Shown here: piece by piece, positions 36,061-44,104 of the stretch
How positions within the stretch are numbered: position 1 is the first letter of the stretch
Layout of the letters: every line of letters begins with the position of its first letter
Source: CAZFLM01 sp964519955
Lineage (GTDB): Bacteria > Armatimonadota > Chthonomonadetes > Chthonomonadales > CAJBBX01
NCBI GenBank assembly: GCA_964519955.1
Contig: CAZFLM010000003.1
Coordinates: 1-64,000 of the forward strand
Length of the DNA stretch: 64,000 bases
Reading direction: 5' to 3'
Made by a program: the position numbers and the translations under genes
The notes under the pieces: generated by a model
Seen by the model: the letters and a program-made list of their open reading frames with translations, nothing else
Told to the model about the DNA's origin: nothing
Database searches by the model: none

Positions 36061-36583
36061 GGGCGCCGCCCAACCAGGTCACCTCCGGGTACACCTCGCG
36101 CAGCGCCCGGCCCACGCGCTCGAACGGCTCCAGCAACAGGCTGCGGCCCGCCAGTTCGGCCAAGAGCGCCCCAGCCCGCATGCCGGGCGTCGGTTCCGGG
36201 CTCACCCAGACGACCTCGAGCGGAAGTGGGTCCGACGCTGCCGCGACGCGAGCGAAAGGGATGCTCGGAGCAAGCTCGTCCCGGCAGAACTCAGCCGGGC
36301 CCAGGGATGCGTGGCATACGACAAGATCGGGGGACTCGCGGCAGGCGTCGAACAGCGAGTGAACGAGGCCCCTGATCGCAGCCGATGCGACCAGGTCCCG
36401 CGGCCAGAGGATGCCGCTCGGTCCCTCGACGCGGTTGTGGACGAACTCCAGCGGCTGCGTCCGAGCATCGGAGACCAACAGGCCCGCGCAATACTGAAGT
36501 GGACGCTCCGTGCGCAGAACGTCGAGAAACGCCACAGATCCGGTCCGGGCCGAAGGGGAGCCGGCGCGATAGGTAACCGCCAT
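36041..36583 (-). CDS. Orphan 180-aa protein in the ATPase/helicase operon
   Basis: 180 aa, no signal peptide or membrane segment. The visible pattern LQYCAGLLVSDARTQPLEFVHNRVEGP, then a helix and DLVVCHASLGPAEFCRDEL, looks like a compact alpha/beta domain, similar to conserved uncharacterised proteins in Planctomycetota (recollection, unverified). Two Cys (in YCAG and FCRD) and a His (CHAS) may form a site. It sits 5 bp after the ATPase gene and overlaps the SNF2 gene by 20 bp, so its product is probably needed in fixed ratio with them. Confidence 0.7.
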   Translation of the reverse strand: MAVTYRAGSPSARTGSVAFLDVLRTERPLQYCAGLLVSDARTQPLEFVHNRVEGPSGILWPRDLVASAAIRGLVHSLFDACRESPDLVVCHASLGPAEFCRDELAPSIPFARVAAASDPLPLEVVWVSPEPTPGMRAGALLAELAGRSLLLEPFERVGRALREVYPEVTWLGGAHDPARE

Positions 36584-36588
36584 TGCAC

Positions 36589-37797
36589 CTACTCCTGAGC
36601 GCCCCCGTCACCGTCGCCCTCCATCACGTCCTCGGCGATGACCCTATCGTCCATCGGCACTTCGTCCGCCGTCACGTGCGACCTGTACGTCGGATCGTAC
36701 CGGCGCAGGTCCCACTGCGTAATCCACCGGCGAATCTCGTTTCGGATCGTTCTGCCAGCCTCGCGCCGCGTGGCGGGCGTCGCGGCGACCTGGCACCCAT
36801 ACGCGCGCTCGTAGATTCCCTTCACCTTGAACTGGATGCCCGCAAGCTCGGCGTCGTCGGCTGGCTTCAAGGCGACCGACTCGCGCAGCAGCGCCAGCGC
36901 CGCGCCTGCGGCCTGGGTGTCGGAGTCCGACCCCACCGACAGGCGATTCTGCAGATCCTGGATGACCTGCTCCAGATGGCCGGTGGCGGCGGTCAACACG
37001 AACACCACGGGCAGCGCACTCGTCAAGCACTGCTGGCCCCACCAGCCAAGCTCGTGCAGCGCCGATATCTGCTGCCTGGCCGTGAACTGCGCGAGCCGCT
37101 CGAACTCGTCGAAGAAGATGACCCAGCCCTTGCCTGTGCACGCCTGGTAGAAGTGGGCCAGCACTCGCAGGCGGTCGTGAGCCAGCATCGCGTTGCGAGG
37201 CGCGCCCTTGAGAGCGTAGGCGGACAACTGCCCGATCTCCTTCAGACGGCGGGCGATCTCGGTTCGGTTGGTAGGCGTACCCTCGAAGTCGCCGATCGCC
37301 TGCAGGCGGAAGTGTTCGTCTCGCTGCTCTTCGTAGAGATGCAGCAGCGCCTTGAACCGGTCGTTGATGTCTGCGTCGCGCGCCCAGGCGCGCAGACCGG
37401 CAAACTGCGGGCCGTCCGTTCGGAACCCACTCGCCAGCGCTCGCAGTGCTCGCCCCTCTCGACCCGGGGCCTCGGACGATGCCGCGAGGGCCTTCAGCAC
37501 TACCTGAGCGTTGCCCAGTGGCAGCTCCGGCCCAAGAACGGCGAAGCTGGTTACGAAGCCGTCGTCCGCCGCGATGGACTGCAGGTAGCGCAGGAGGTGC
37601 GACTTCCCACCACCGAAGTCAGCCTCGAGCACCAGTACCGGTGCGCCCTGTCCCTCCGCCACCTTCCAGAGCCGATCCCTGAAGGTCTCCTCGATGGCCG
37701 TCTGGGTGGTGCCCAGTTCCTTCACGGCGGCCAGGCCGGGGACTCCCGCGCGCAGGGCCTCGATCGCCCGCCGGGCAGACAGCCTCTCTCCGGTCAT
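36589..37797 (-). CDS. DUF2791/BREX-type ATP-binding protein (SngB/BrxD-like)
   Basis: 402-aa P-loop ATPase. The start RRAIEALRAGVPGLAAVKELG plus Walker A ADFGGGKSHLLRYLQ (about 59-73) and GFVTSFAVLGPELPLG matches my memory of the DUF2791 family (BREX system ATP-binding proteins, including the ATPases of type 2 BREX and Shango). Walker B is GWVIFFDEFERL (about 224-235). The C-terminal part is helical with an acidic tail. Its ATG overlaps the upstream paralogue's stop by 4 nt. Probably the energy-supplying switch of the operon. Confidence 0.85.
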   Translation of the reverse strand: MTGERLSARRAIEALRAGVPGLAAVKELGTTQTAIEETFRDRLWKVAEGQGAPVLVLEADFGGGKSHLLRYLQSIAADDGFVTSFAVLGPELPLGNAQVVLKALAASSEAPGREGRALRALASGFRTDGPQFAGLRAWARDADINDRFKALLHLYEEQRDEHFRLQAIGDFEGTPTNRTEIARRLKEIGQLSAYALKGAPRNAMLAHDRLRVLAHFYQACTGKGWVIFFDEFERLAQFTARQQISALHELGWWGQQCLTSALPVVFVLTAATGHLEQVIQDLQNRLSVGSDSDTQAAGAALALLRESVALKPADDAELAGIQFKVKGIYERAYGCQVAATPATRREAGRTIRNEIRRWITQWDLRRYDPTYRSHVTADEVPMDDRVIAEDVMEGDGDGGAQE

Positions 37798-38894
37798 CGA
37801 GCGCCTCCCAGGTGGACCAACGGAGCCGCCGGGTTGGGCCGCCCACTATCGCGGACCTCCAACCCGATGCGTGTTTGCAGGGCGTTGTAGTCGGTGTAGT
37901 TGCGCCGCGACTCGCGGTCGAAGAAGCGCGGTGAGGTAAAGACGATGAGCGCGAGGCGCTGCAGGCGGTCGATATCGTCGATGAAGTGGCGCACCAGGTT
38001 CAGCATGTCGTAGTATGCCTTGTCGCTGTAGGCCACTGCGGGCTCGACGTAGTCGGCGCGGATCGCCTGCAACTCGTCTTGGGACGCGCCACGGTCGATC
38101 GCCTCGCCAAGCCTGCGAACCAGCTCCGCCTGAATCTGCGTCTTCGGGCGCCGCTTGACCTCATAGGGGCGCAGATCGAGCAGCACGAGGGCGCCTTGCA
38201 GGCCGGTCTCCGGAAGCCAGCGAAGCAGCGAGGCGAGGATAGAGCGTGCGTTACGTGGCGTGATGCGCTCGTGGACCCCGACCTTCTTCAGCACGGACGC
38301 GCCACCGGGCACCGTCTGACCGGCGAACCAGCGGAGCAGCACCTCCTCCAAGCTCGGCTCGCCCTTCTCGGCCAGGATCAGCGCGCGCAGCAGAGCAGCA
38401 ACCGCTGTCCGGAAGTCAACGTCCTTGCCGTAGTCCTGCAGTTGGGGCGTGGCCAGGTTCCGCTGCACATCGGCGACCAGGTCCACCTCGTCCCTCCCGT
38501 TCCTGGCCGCGATGACATCGATCGGCTCCAACTCCGGTCCGGCGCCGACCTCCAGGCCGCGAAGCCTCAGAAACTCGCGGGCCTGCGCCACGGCTCGCAT
38601 CCGCCAATCGACCTTGGCGCTGATCTCGCAGAGGAAACGGTCCATCCGATGGAGAGGACGAGGCTTACCGTCCACGCCGGGCTCGGCGGGATCGACGTAG
38701 GCGTAGAGGAAGCCCCGCGCGGACGCGAGGCAGCCAAGCCGCGCGCGCACATCGGCGAGCTGCCGGTCCTCGCCGCTGACCACCTTGACGACCGATCCGC
38801 CAGCCGGGACGTACTCGTCGAGGTACTCGTCCTCCAGCATCCGCAGCCAGACGCCGGGATCGCAATGCAGAGGGTCTCTTTCCATCGATGCCAT
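37794..38894 (-). CDS. BrxD-like ATPase homologue with lost Walker A
   Basis: 366 aa. The beginning (LRMLEDEYLDEYVPAGGSVVKVVSGED) aligns by eye with DUF2791/BrxD ATPases, which continue into GxGKTH. Here the P-loop is replaced by RQLADVRARLGCLA, so ATP binding is probably lost. The rest (GFLYAYVDPAEPG, ILASLLRWLPETGLQGALVLLDLRP as a Walker-B-like strand, YDMLNLVRHFIDDIDRLQRLALIVF) keeps the fold. ATG 38894 is chosen because a long upstream extension lies inside the preceding gene; an ATG at 38885 is the alternative. It probably pairs with the intact ATPase next door. Confidence 0.78.
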   Translation of the reverse strand: MASMERDPLHCDPGVWLRMLEDEYLDEYVPAGGSVVKVVSGEDRQLADVRARLGCLASARGFLYAYVDPAEPGVDGKPRPLHRMDRFLCEISAKVDWRMRAVAQAREFLRLRGLEVGAGPELEPIDVIAARNGRDEVDLVADVQRNLATPQLQDYGKDVDFRTAVAALLRALILAEKGEPSLEEVLLRWFAGQTVPGGASVLKKVGVHERITPRNARSILASLLRWLPETGLQGALVLLDLRPYEVKRRPKTQIQAELVRRLGEAIDRGASQDELQAIRADYVEPAVAYSDKAYYDMLNLVRHFIDDIDRLQRLALIVFTSPRFFDRESRRNYTDYNALQTRIGLEVRDSGRPNPAAPLVHLGGAR

Positions 38895-38902
38895 GTGCCC
38901 CC

Positions 38903-39661
38903 TTACTCCATGAAACGGATGCCGTAGTAGGCCCTCTCGTCGCCGTCCTCGCCGCGAATGTAGAGCACATCGCCCTTGCGGTACTTGCCGGACGGCCCGG
39001 CTATCTCGTAGGTCGCACCGGATCGCGTGGATCGGATGCCCGAGGTAGCCAGCGCGTAGATCGCCTGCCCGAAGTCCGGCCACGGGTTGTCCTTGGCCCA
39101 ACCAGGCGCAAGGGCGAACACGTCGTAGGCCTCGCGGAACGTAAGCAGCTTCTCCGCGCACAGCTTCGGCTGCTTGTAGACGGCCTGGAGCTGCTCCAGC
39201 AGTTGCTGGCAGTTCACGGCGGATGCCCGGTCGCGGAGGCGTCGCAATTCGTCGGCAACGACGCGCGGCCGGATCTTCGACCACTTGCGCTTGCCGATGC
39301 GCAGGCTGCTCTGCGCAGGGAGCGCTCGAAGGACCACCGGTGAGGAGACCAGCCGCTCCTCCTCGGCCAGGATCCGCAGCCCGTGCCGCTCGCGAGCGAC
39401 CTCCTGCAGTTCGGCCTGCCACTCTCCGCCCGACAAGTACTCCGAGCTGTCGAATGCCCAGGACTCGAATGCCACGCGGACCGGCTCGGACAGGCTAGTG
39501 GCAGCGGCGACGGCCCCTTCTGCAGCCTTGCGCCGGTTGTCGAGATGCCCGTCGCGGCAGGCCGCCTTCCACGCCTTGAGGCCCCGCAGGTACTTCGCCG
39601 CGTCCCGTATCAGTCGGTCTACTTGCTCTTCGTGCTCCGCGAGCGCTTGCTCCAAAGCCAA
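38903..39661 (-). CDS. First gene of the operon: 252-aa coiled-coil-like protein
   Basis: 252 aa, no recognised family. Residues 1-60 are heptad-like and charged (EQALAEHEEQVDRLIRDAAKYLRGLKAW), suggesting a coiled coil. The middle is basic (LRIGKRKWSKIRPRVVADELRRLRDRA) and may touch nucleic acid. The C-terminus AGPSGKYRKGDVLYIRGEDGDERAYYGIRFME looks like a small beta-barrel. The start is TTG 39661 with AGGAG 7 nt upstream and no in-frame ATG nearby. It lies 8 bp before the degenerate ATPase gene. Candidate sensor or DNA-binding subunit; function unknown. Confidence 0.7.
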   Translation of the reverse strand: MALEQALAEHEEQVDRLIRDAAKYLRGLKAWKAACRDGHLDNRRKAAEGAVAAATSLSEPVRVAFESWAFDSSEYLSGGEWQAELQEVARERHGLRILAEEERLVSSPVVLRALPAQSSLRIGKRKWSKIRPRVVADELRRLRDRASAVNCQQLLEQLQAVYKQPKLCAEKLLTFREAYDVFALAPGWAKDNPWPDFGQAIYALATSGIRSTRSGATYEIAGPSGKYRKGDVLYIRGEDGDERAYYGIRFME

Positions 39662-39893
39662 GCTCCAACTCCTGTGGTGATTTGAGTCGTCAGAGGCCTA
39701 AGCGGCGGACCGCAGTTCGGACGATCAGGGGATGCGCCGGACGACGCGAACGCCGTGGCGACGTCCTCATCGTCCAGCAGTCACCAGACGACACTGGCCC
39801 GATTGCATCTTCGCGACGACCGCGCCAGTCTCCTCCGCGCGGCCGATCCGAAGCGCCGTGTCGCGCGACATCGCGGCGCCCCAGCGCGCCCAG

Positions 39894-40811
39894 CTACCTG
39901 TCACCTTGCCTCCGCGCCGCCTTCATCTCCTCCAGCTCCTTGATCGTCTTCGGCCAGTCGGTCTTGAGCAGGCGAGAGAGGGCGCGATCGGCCAGGAGGC
40001 GCCCCTCGGTCTGGCAGGCGGGGCAGTAGTCGCACTCGTTCTCGGAGTACACGAGGCGCTGGATCGCGGTGCCGCAGACCGGGCACGGCTGGCCGAACTT
40101 GCCGTGCGCGGCCATCTCCGGGCGGAACGCGGTCACCTTCTCCGGGAAGCCGTCGCCCGCCTCCGCGAGCAGCCGCGCAGTCCACTCCGTCAGCACCGTG
40201 CGCGTCGCCTCGTGCAGGCGGCTGACCTCCTCGTCCGTCAGCTTCTGGCTCATCCGGATCGGCGAGAGGCGCGCTCGCAGCAGGATCTCGTCGGAGTACG
40301 CGTTGCCGATGCCCGCGAAGAGGCGCGGGTCCGTGAGCGTGCGCTTGAGCGTGTGGTTCTCCCGCCGCAGCACCTCGGCGAACTGCTCCGGGGTCGCCTC
40401 CAGCGGCTCGATACCGCCCGCGTCCAGCTCGCGCAGAGCCGCCTCGCCGCTCAGCAAGTGTACGGCCGCCCGCTTGCGCGTCGCCACCTCGGTCAGCAGC
40501 AGCGTGCCATGCTCGAAGTCGAACGCGGCGATGGCGGCCTTCCCGGCAAGCGCCGCGCCCGCCTTCTTCCAGTGCAGCCGCCCCGCGATCATCAGGTGGA
40601 TGGATGCGAACAGCTCCCCCTCGCAGCAGAGCACGACCCGCTTCCCGACGCGCCGCACGCCCGTCACCTGCCGCCCCGCGAACTCCTCCGGCCTCGGCGA
40701 CACGGTCCGCAGCACGAACGGGTTGCCCACGCGCACTCCGGTCAGCGCCCGGCCGACAGCGCGCTGCTCGATGGCGTGCAGGTACACGGTGACGTCTGGG
40801 AGTTCAGGCAT
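39894..40811 (-). CDS. Fpg/Nei-family DNA glycosylase
   Basis: 305-aa base-excision repair enzyme. N-terminal MPELPDVTVYL (catalytic Pro-Glu after Met removal), the helix-two-turn-helix DPRLFAGIGNAYSDEILLRARLSP, and a C4 zinc finger CPVCGTAIQRLVYSENECDYCPACQT. Its C-terminal tail past the finger is about 40 residues longer than in MutM. Whether it prefers 8-oxoguanine (Fpg) or oxidised pyrimidines (Nei) cannot be told. The 232-bp gap between it and the five-gene operon holds only a 34-codon reading frame I do not trust. Confidence 0.9.
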   Translation of the reverse strand: MPELPDVTVYLHAIEQRAVGRALTGVRVGNPFVLRTVSPRPEEFAGRQVTGVRRVGKRVVLCCEGELFASIHLMIAGRLHWKKAGAALAGKAAIAAFDFEHGTLLLTEVATRKRAAVHLLSGEAALRELDAGGIEPLEATPEQFAEVLRRENHTLKRTLTDPRLFAGIGNAYSDEILLRARLSPIRMSQKLTDEEVSRLHEATRTVLTEWTARLLAEAGDGFPEKVTAFRPEMAAHGKFGQPCPVCGTAIQRLVYSENECDYCPACQTEGRLLADRALSRLLKTDWPKTIKELEEMKAARRQGDR

Positions 40812-40955
40812 GGCGAATGGCTCCTGGGACGAGACGGATGGCTGCAGCGTAAGGCTCGGCCGGGCGACGCGCGCATTCTACACTCAGCCATGGTGCTATG
40901 GCAACACGCCGGATGCAGCAGAGAGTACTGACTGAACATGGATTGCACGACAATA

Positions 40956-40986
40956 TTGACAGAGTCTGGGACTTTAGTTACTCTGT
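40956..40986 (+). promoter_or_regulatory. Promoter with operator for the xre-immA/PIN pair
   Basis: TTGACA, 17-bp spacer, TACTCT. The perfect inverted repeat ACAGAGT-N14-ACTCTGT (40959-40965 and 40980-40986) spans both boxes. This fits self-repression by the Xre domain. Confidence 0.68.
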
Positions 40987-41029
40987 ATCCGCATGTGTCA
41001 ATCCGCAGGCACGAACCGGAGGATGCACC

Positions 41030-42247
41030 ATGACCGACACCGAGACGACGAGCCCTAGCGGAGCAGTAACGCTCTCACCCGCGGAGCTTGGCGCACGGAT
41101 CGCCGCGCTCCGACGCTCCAGGGGCCTCTCGCAGAGCGACCTTGCTGCCAGGCTCGAGCTGTCGCGGCCGCTGGTGGTGGGCATCGAGAAGGGCACTCGC
41201 ACCCCGCGCCCCGAGGAACTCGCGGTCATCAGCGAAGTACTGGACGCGCCGCTCCACGCGCTGCTGACGGGAAGGCCCTACCTGGGCACGTTCGCCCCCA
41301 AGTTACGCAGGACGGGCGCCGACCCCATGTCCAATGAGGCTGTCGATGCCGCGACGACTCTGCTGCGCGAGTTCGCCGAAGACTACCTGCGCCTCGAGCA
41401 GTTGCTCGGAATGGACTCGGCGCGGGCGCCGCATCTGCCCCAGTACCCGCTCGGGCGGCTCGGCGCCGGCGAGGCCGCGGAGGATGTCGCCGACCAGGAG
41501 CGCAGCCGGCTCGGCCTGGGGAACGGCCCCATTCCTGACGTGATGGCCACTCTGGAGCGGGCCGGCGTCTGGGCCGTAGCCCTGCCGCTGCCGGAGTTCC
41601 GCCTGGCGGGCCTCTTCGCCTACACCGATCGCACCGGGCCGTGCGTGCTCATCAACGCCGCCCATCCGCCCACGCGCCAGGCGTTCACGGCCGCACACGA
41701 GTATGGGCACTGCATCACCGACCTCTACGGCGGCGAGGTAACGGTGCTCTTCGACTACGCCCGCAAGCCCAGCGACGAGCAGTTCGCCGATCGCTTCGCG
41801 GGCGCATTCCTGATGCCGGCCGCGGGCCTCCGGCAGCGGTTCCGCGCAACCGTGCGAGACCGCGGCGACTATACTGTGGCCGACGCCGCCGGGATGGCTG
41901 AGGAGTACGGCGTCTCGCTTGAGGCGATGGTGCTGAGGCTGGAGCACACGGGTTGCGTGCAGCGAGGCGCTTGGGACCGGCTGCGGGGCGCGAAGCTGCC
42001 GCGGACCCGCCAGCCACGCAAGTCGGTCCGTCTGCCGCACCGGTTCCGCACGATGGCGGTGCAGGCGCATGAGCGAGATCTGATCTCTGAGACGGAACTG
42101 ATGGGCATGCTCCACTGCAGCCGCGTCGAGGCCCGCGAGACCGTCCTGGCGTTCACCGAGCCGCAGATCGTCGAGAGCGAAGGCGTGATGCAGTTGTCGC
42201 TGGACCTCGGCACGGTGCTGAGCCCAGCGCCGAGGGAGCACGCCTGA
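41030..42247 (+). CDS. Xre-ImmA/IrrE regulator-protease (DUF955)
   Basis: 405 aa. N-terminal Xre helix-turn-helix (IAALRRSRGLSQSDLAARLELSRPLVVGIEKGTRTP), then a zinc-peptidase domain with HEYGH in AFTAAHEYGHCI, the downstream FADRFAGAFLMPA (glutamate-less variant of the third-ligand region) and a C-terminal winged segment. ImmA-like proteases cleave or regulate a repressor. GGAGG before ATG 41030 fixes the start. The PIN gene begins 2 bp after its stop, an arrangement known from COG2856/PIN toxin-antitoxin-like pairs. Confidence 0.88.
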   Translation: MTDTETTSPSGAVTLSPAELGARIAALRRSRGLSQSDLAARLELSRPLVVGIEKGTRTPRPEELAVISEVLDAPLHALLTGRPYLGTFAPKLRRTGADPMSNEAVDAATTLLREFAEDYLRLEQLLGMDSARAPHLPQYPLGRLGAGEAAEDVADQERSRLGLGNGPIPDVMATLERAGVWAVALPLPEFRLAGLFAYTDRTGPCVLINAAHPPTRQAFTAAHEYGHCITDLYGGEVTVLFDYARKPSDEQFADRFAGAFLMPAAGLRQRFRATVRDRGDYTVADAAGMAEEYGVSLEAMVLRLEHTGCVQRGAWDRLRGAKLPRTRQPRKSVRLPHRFRTMAVQAHERDLISETELMGMLHCSRVEARETVLAFTEPQIVESEGVMQLSLDLGTVLSPAPREHA

Positions 42248-42249
42248 CG

Positions 42250-42792
42250 ATGGATGCCCCTGGAATGGTCTGGGACGCGTGCGCGCTCCTGAACCTGCTC
42301 TCAACGGGCATGGGGCCCGAGGTGCTGCGCAGCCTCGCCGATGAGCACGCCGCCGAGCGCCACGTGGTCGAGGGCGAGGTGCGGTACCTGCGCCCCATGT
42401 CCGACGAGCAGGGCGACGACCAGCAGGAACCCGTGGACTGCAGCGAACTGACCGACAGCGGGATACTGCGGATCGCGGACCTGGCGCCGAACGAGCGGGT
42501 GCTGTTCGTCCGCCTCGCCGAGCACATGGATGACGGCGAGGCCCGCAGCGGAGCGCTCGCCATCGGCCGCGGGCTGGCACTGGTTACCGACGATCGGCAG
42601 GCGCTCCGCTGGTTCCGCTCAGAGCGGCCAGCGGTTCCGGTCGTCACGACGCCGGACTGGGTGCAGTTGTGGGCCTCCACCACCGGCGCGGACCCCGGCA
42701 TGCTCGTGTGCCCGATCACCCTTCGGGCACGGTACCGACCACGCTTCTCCGACCCGGCCTACGCTTGGTGGATGGCCGCGCTCGACGAGTAG
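42250..42792 (+). CDS. PIN-like ribonuclease, putative toxin
   Basis: 180 aa. PIN-fold acidic residues are visible: Asp in VWDACALLNLL near the N-terminus, Glu in VVEGEVRYL, Asp pair in LAEHMDDGEARSGALAIGRGLALVTDDRQALRWF. Follows the Xre-ImmA gene by 2 bp. It is likely an RNase controlled by its neighbour. Identification rests on motif order; the C-terminal 50 residues are unassigned. Confidence 0.78.
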   Translation: MDAPGMVWDACALLNLLSTGMGPEVLRSLADEHAAERHVVEGEVRYLRPMSDEQGDDQQEPVDCSELTDSGILRIADLAPNERVLFVRLAEHMDDGEARSGALAIGRGLALVTDDRQALRWFRSERPAVPVVTTPDWVQLWASTTGADPGMLVCPITLRARYRPRFSDPAYAWWMAALDE

Positions 42793-42876
42793 ACGCGGGC
42801 GCAGGCGAGAAGGTCCCGCGCGCCCCGATGGTGAACGGTCGGTGCTGCCGCGGCTCCGGCAGCGGGGGACACGCCC

Positions 42877-44070
42877 ATGATCGGATCGGCCGAACGCGTC
42901 GTGCTCACGCTGCTCGCTTGCGTTCTCTGCGCCCGCGGACAAACCGCGGTGCTGCCGGCGCCCCCTCCAGGCGGCTGGCGCGGGGTCTTCTTCAACCCGC
43001 AAGTGAACGCCGACCCCAACTTCCCCTGGCTGATCTACTACGCACAGCATCGGCCCAAGATCCGCGAAGCGCTGCAGGACCTCCGCACCGCCACCGGCAT
43101 GAACCTGGTGGCGGTGTTCGTGATGATCCCGCACTCGCTGAAGACGCCGGCGCAGGGCAACCGGGTCGGCGAGAGCGTCGAGCAGTGGGCGAACACCGCG
43201 TACCTGGACAACGTCGCGGCGTTCGTGGACGACTGCGCCGAGGCGCACATCGAGGTCGAGCTGGACCTGGTCGACAACCGGTGGATCCCGTACCGCTTCG
43301 ATTCGGAGCACCACATCGGGGCGCCGGGGAAGCCCTGGTGGCCGGTTGCGGGCGAGCAGCCCTGGCGGGAGGCCGCCGCGTGGTACCGGCAGGTGATGGA
43401 GTATGTAGAGGCTTATGCCAAGCACCCGACCGCCATCGCCTACTGGTGCATGATGGGCAACTACACCTTCGGGGCGGCGGAGCCGGTGCTCTGGAACGAC
43501 GATGGCAAGCCCGAGGTCCGCGAGTTCACGGAGCGGTTCGTCAAGGCGGTGTGGCCCGTGTTCGCGCGGACGGGCAAGCGCCCCAAGGCCGCTCCGATCC
43601 TGCTGCCGATCTTCGCCGAGGGTGGGTACTGGCAGAACAAGACGCCTGCCGACCGTCTGGCGGGGTTCACCAATCTGAAGCGGTGGCTCGTCGACGAGCT
43701 GAAGATGCCACCCGACTACTGGGTGATGAGCACGTACCCGTTCTGCGACCCGGTGCCCGACGGGTACTCCTACCTGCACCGGATCGTCGAGATCCTCGGA
43801 CCGAGGAATGCGCGGCGGCTGGTCTCGACAGACCTTAAGGGGCTCGGGCACGAAGACGAGCTGCGCGGGTCGATCATCCACACCGAGGGCCGCTCCGGCG
43901 CCGACATCCTGAGGTGGCACATCGGCAAGTGCGCGGAGTACCGGCTCGCGGGGTGGTGGATGTGGGCGTACCAGGACACGCCGACCTCGCGGACCGGCCT
44001 GCGCACGCTCGACGGGAAGTGGAAGAGCGACCTGATCGACGTACTCAAGCCCCCGCCGCACGCGCGGTGA
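42877..44070 (+). CDS. Exported TIM-barrel glycoside-hydrolase-like protein
   Basis: 397 aa with a signal peptide (VVLTLLACVLCARGQ). The body has TIM-barrel features: LVAVFVMIPHS, VELDLVDNRW, AIAYWCMMGNYTFG, YWVMSTYPF and a C-terminal AGWWMWAYQDTP strand, as in several clan-A hydrolases. I see no unambiguous acid pair; the Glu in YTFGAAEPV and the Asp in LVDN are candidates. GGGGGA precedes the ATG. Probably a secreted carbohydrate-active enzyme. Confidence 0.62.
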   Translation: MIGSAERVVLTLLACVLCARGQTAVLPAPPPGGWRGVFFNPQVNADPNFPWLIYYAQHRPKIREALQDLRTATGMNLVAVFVMIPHSLKTPAQGNRVGESVEQWANTAYLDNVAAFVDDCAEAHIEVELDLVDNRWIPYRFDSEHHIGAPGKPWWPVAGEQPWREAAAWYRQVMEYVEAYAKHPTAIAYWCMMGNYTFGAAEPVLWNDDGKPEVREFTERFVKAVWPVFARTGKRPKAAPILLPIFAEGGYWQNKTPADRLAGFTNLKRWLVDELKMPPDYWVMSTYPFCDPVPDGYSYLHRIVEILGPRNARRLVSTDLKGLGHEDELRGSIIHTEGRSGADILRWHIGKCAEYRLAGWWMWAYQDTPTSRTGLRTLDGKWKSDLIDVLKPPPHAR

Positions 44071-44104
44071 CTTCGGGCCTGCCCCATCGGCCACGGCGGG
44101 CAGT

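Noticed and set aside
37794..39422. A longer start for the 366-aa ATPase homologue at 39422
   Set aside because: The extra 176 codons are out-of-frame sequence of the preceding 252-aa gene.
34252..39661. Calling the operon BREX, Shango or DISARM outright
   Set aside because: No PglX/PglZ, TerB, DUF1998 or methyltransferase gene is recognisable in it; only the ATPase and helicase parts match.
39740..39890. A 34-codon minus-strand reading between the Fpg gene and the ATPase operon
   Set aside because: Too short, no Shine-Dalgarno or motif, and no sign of selection visible.
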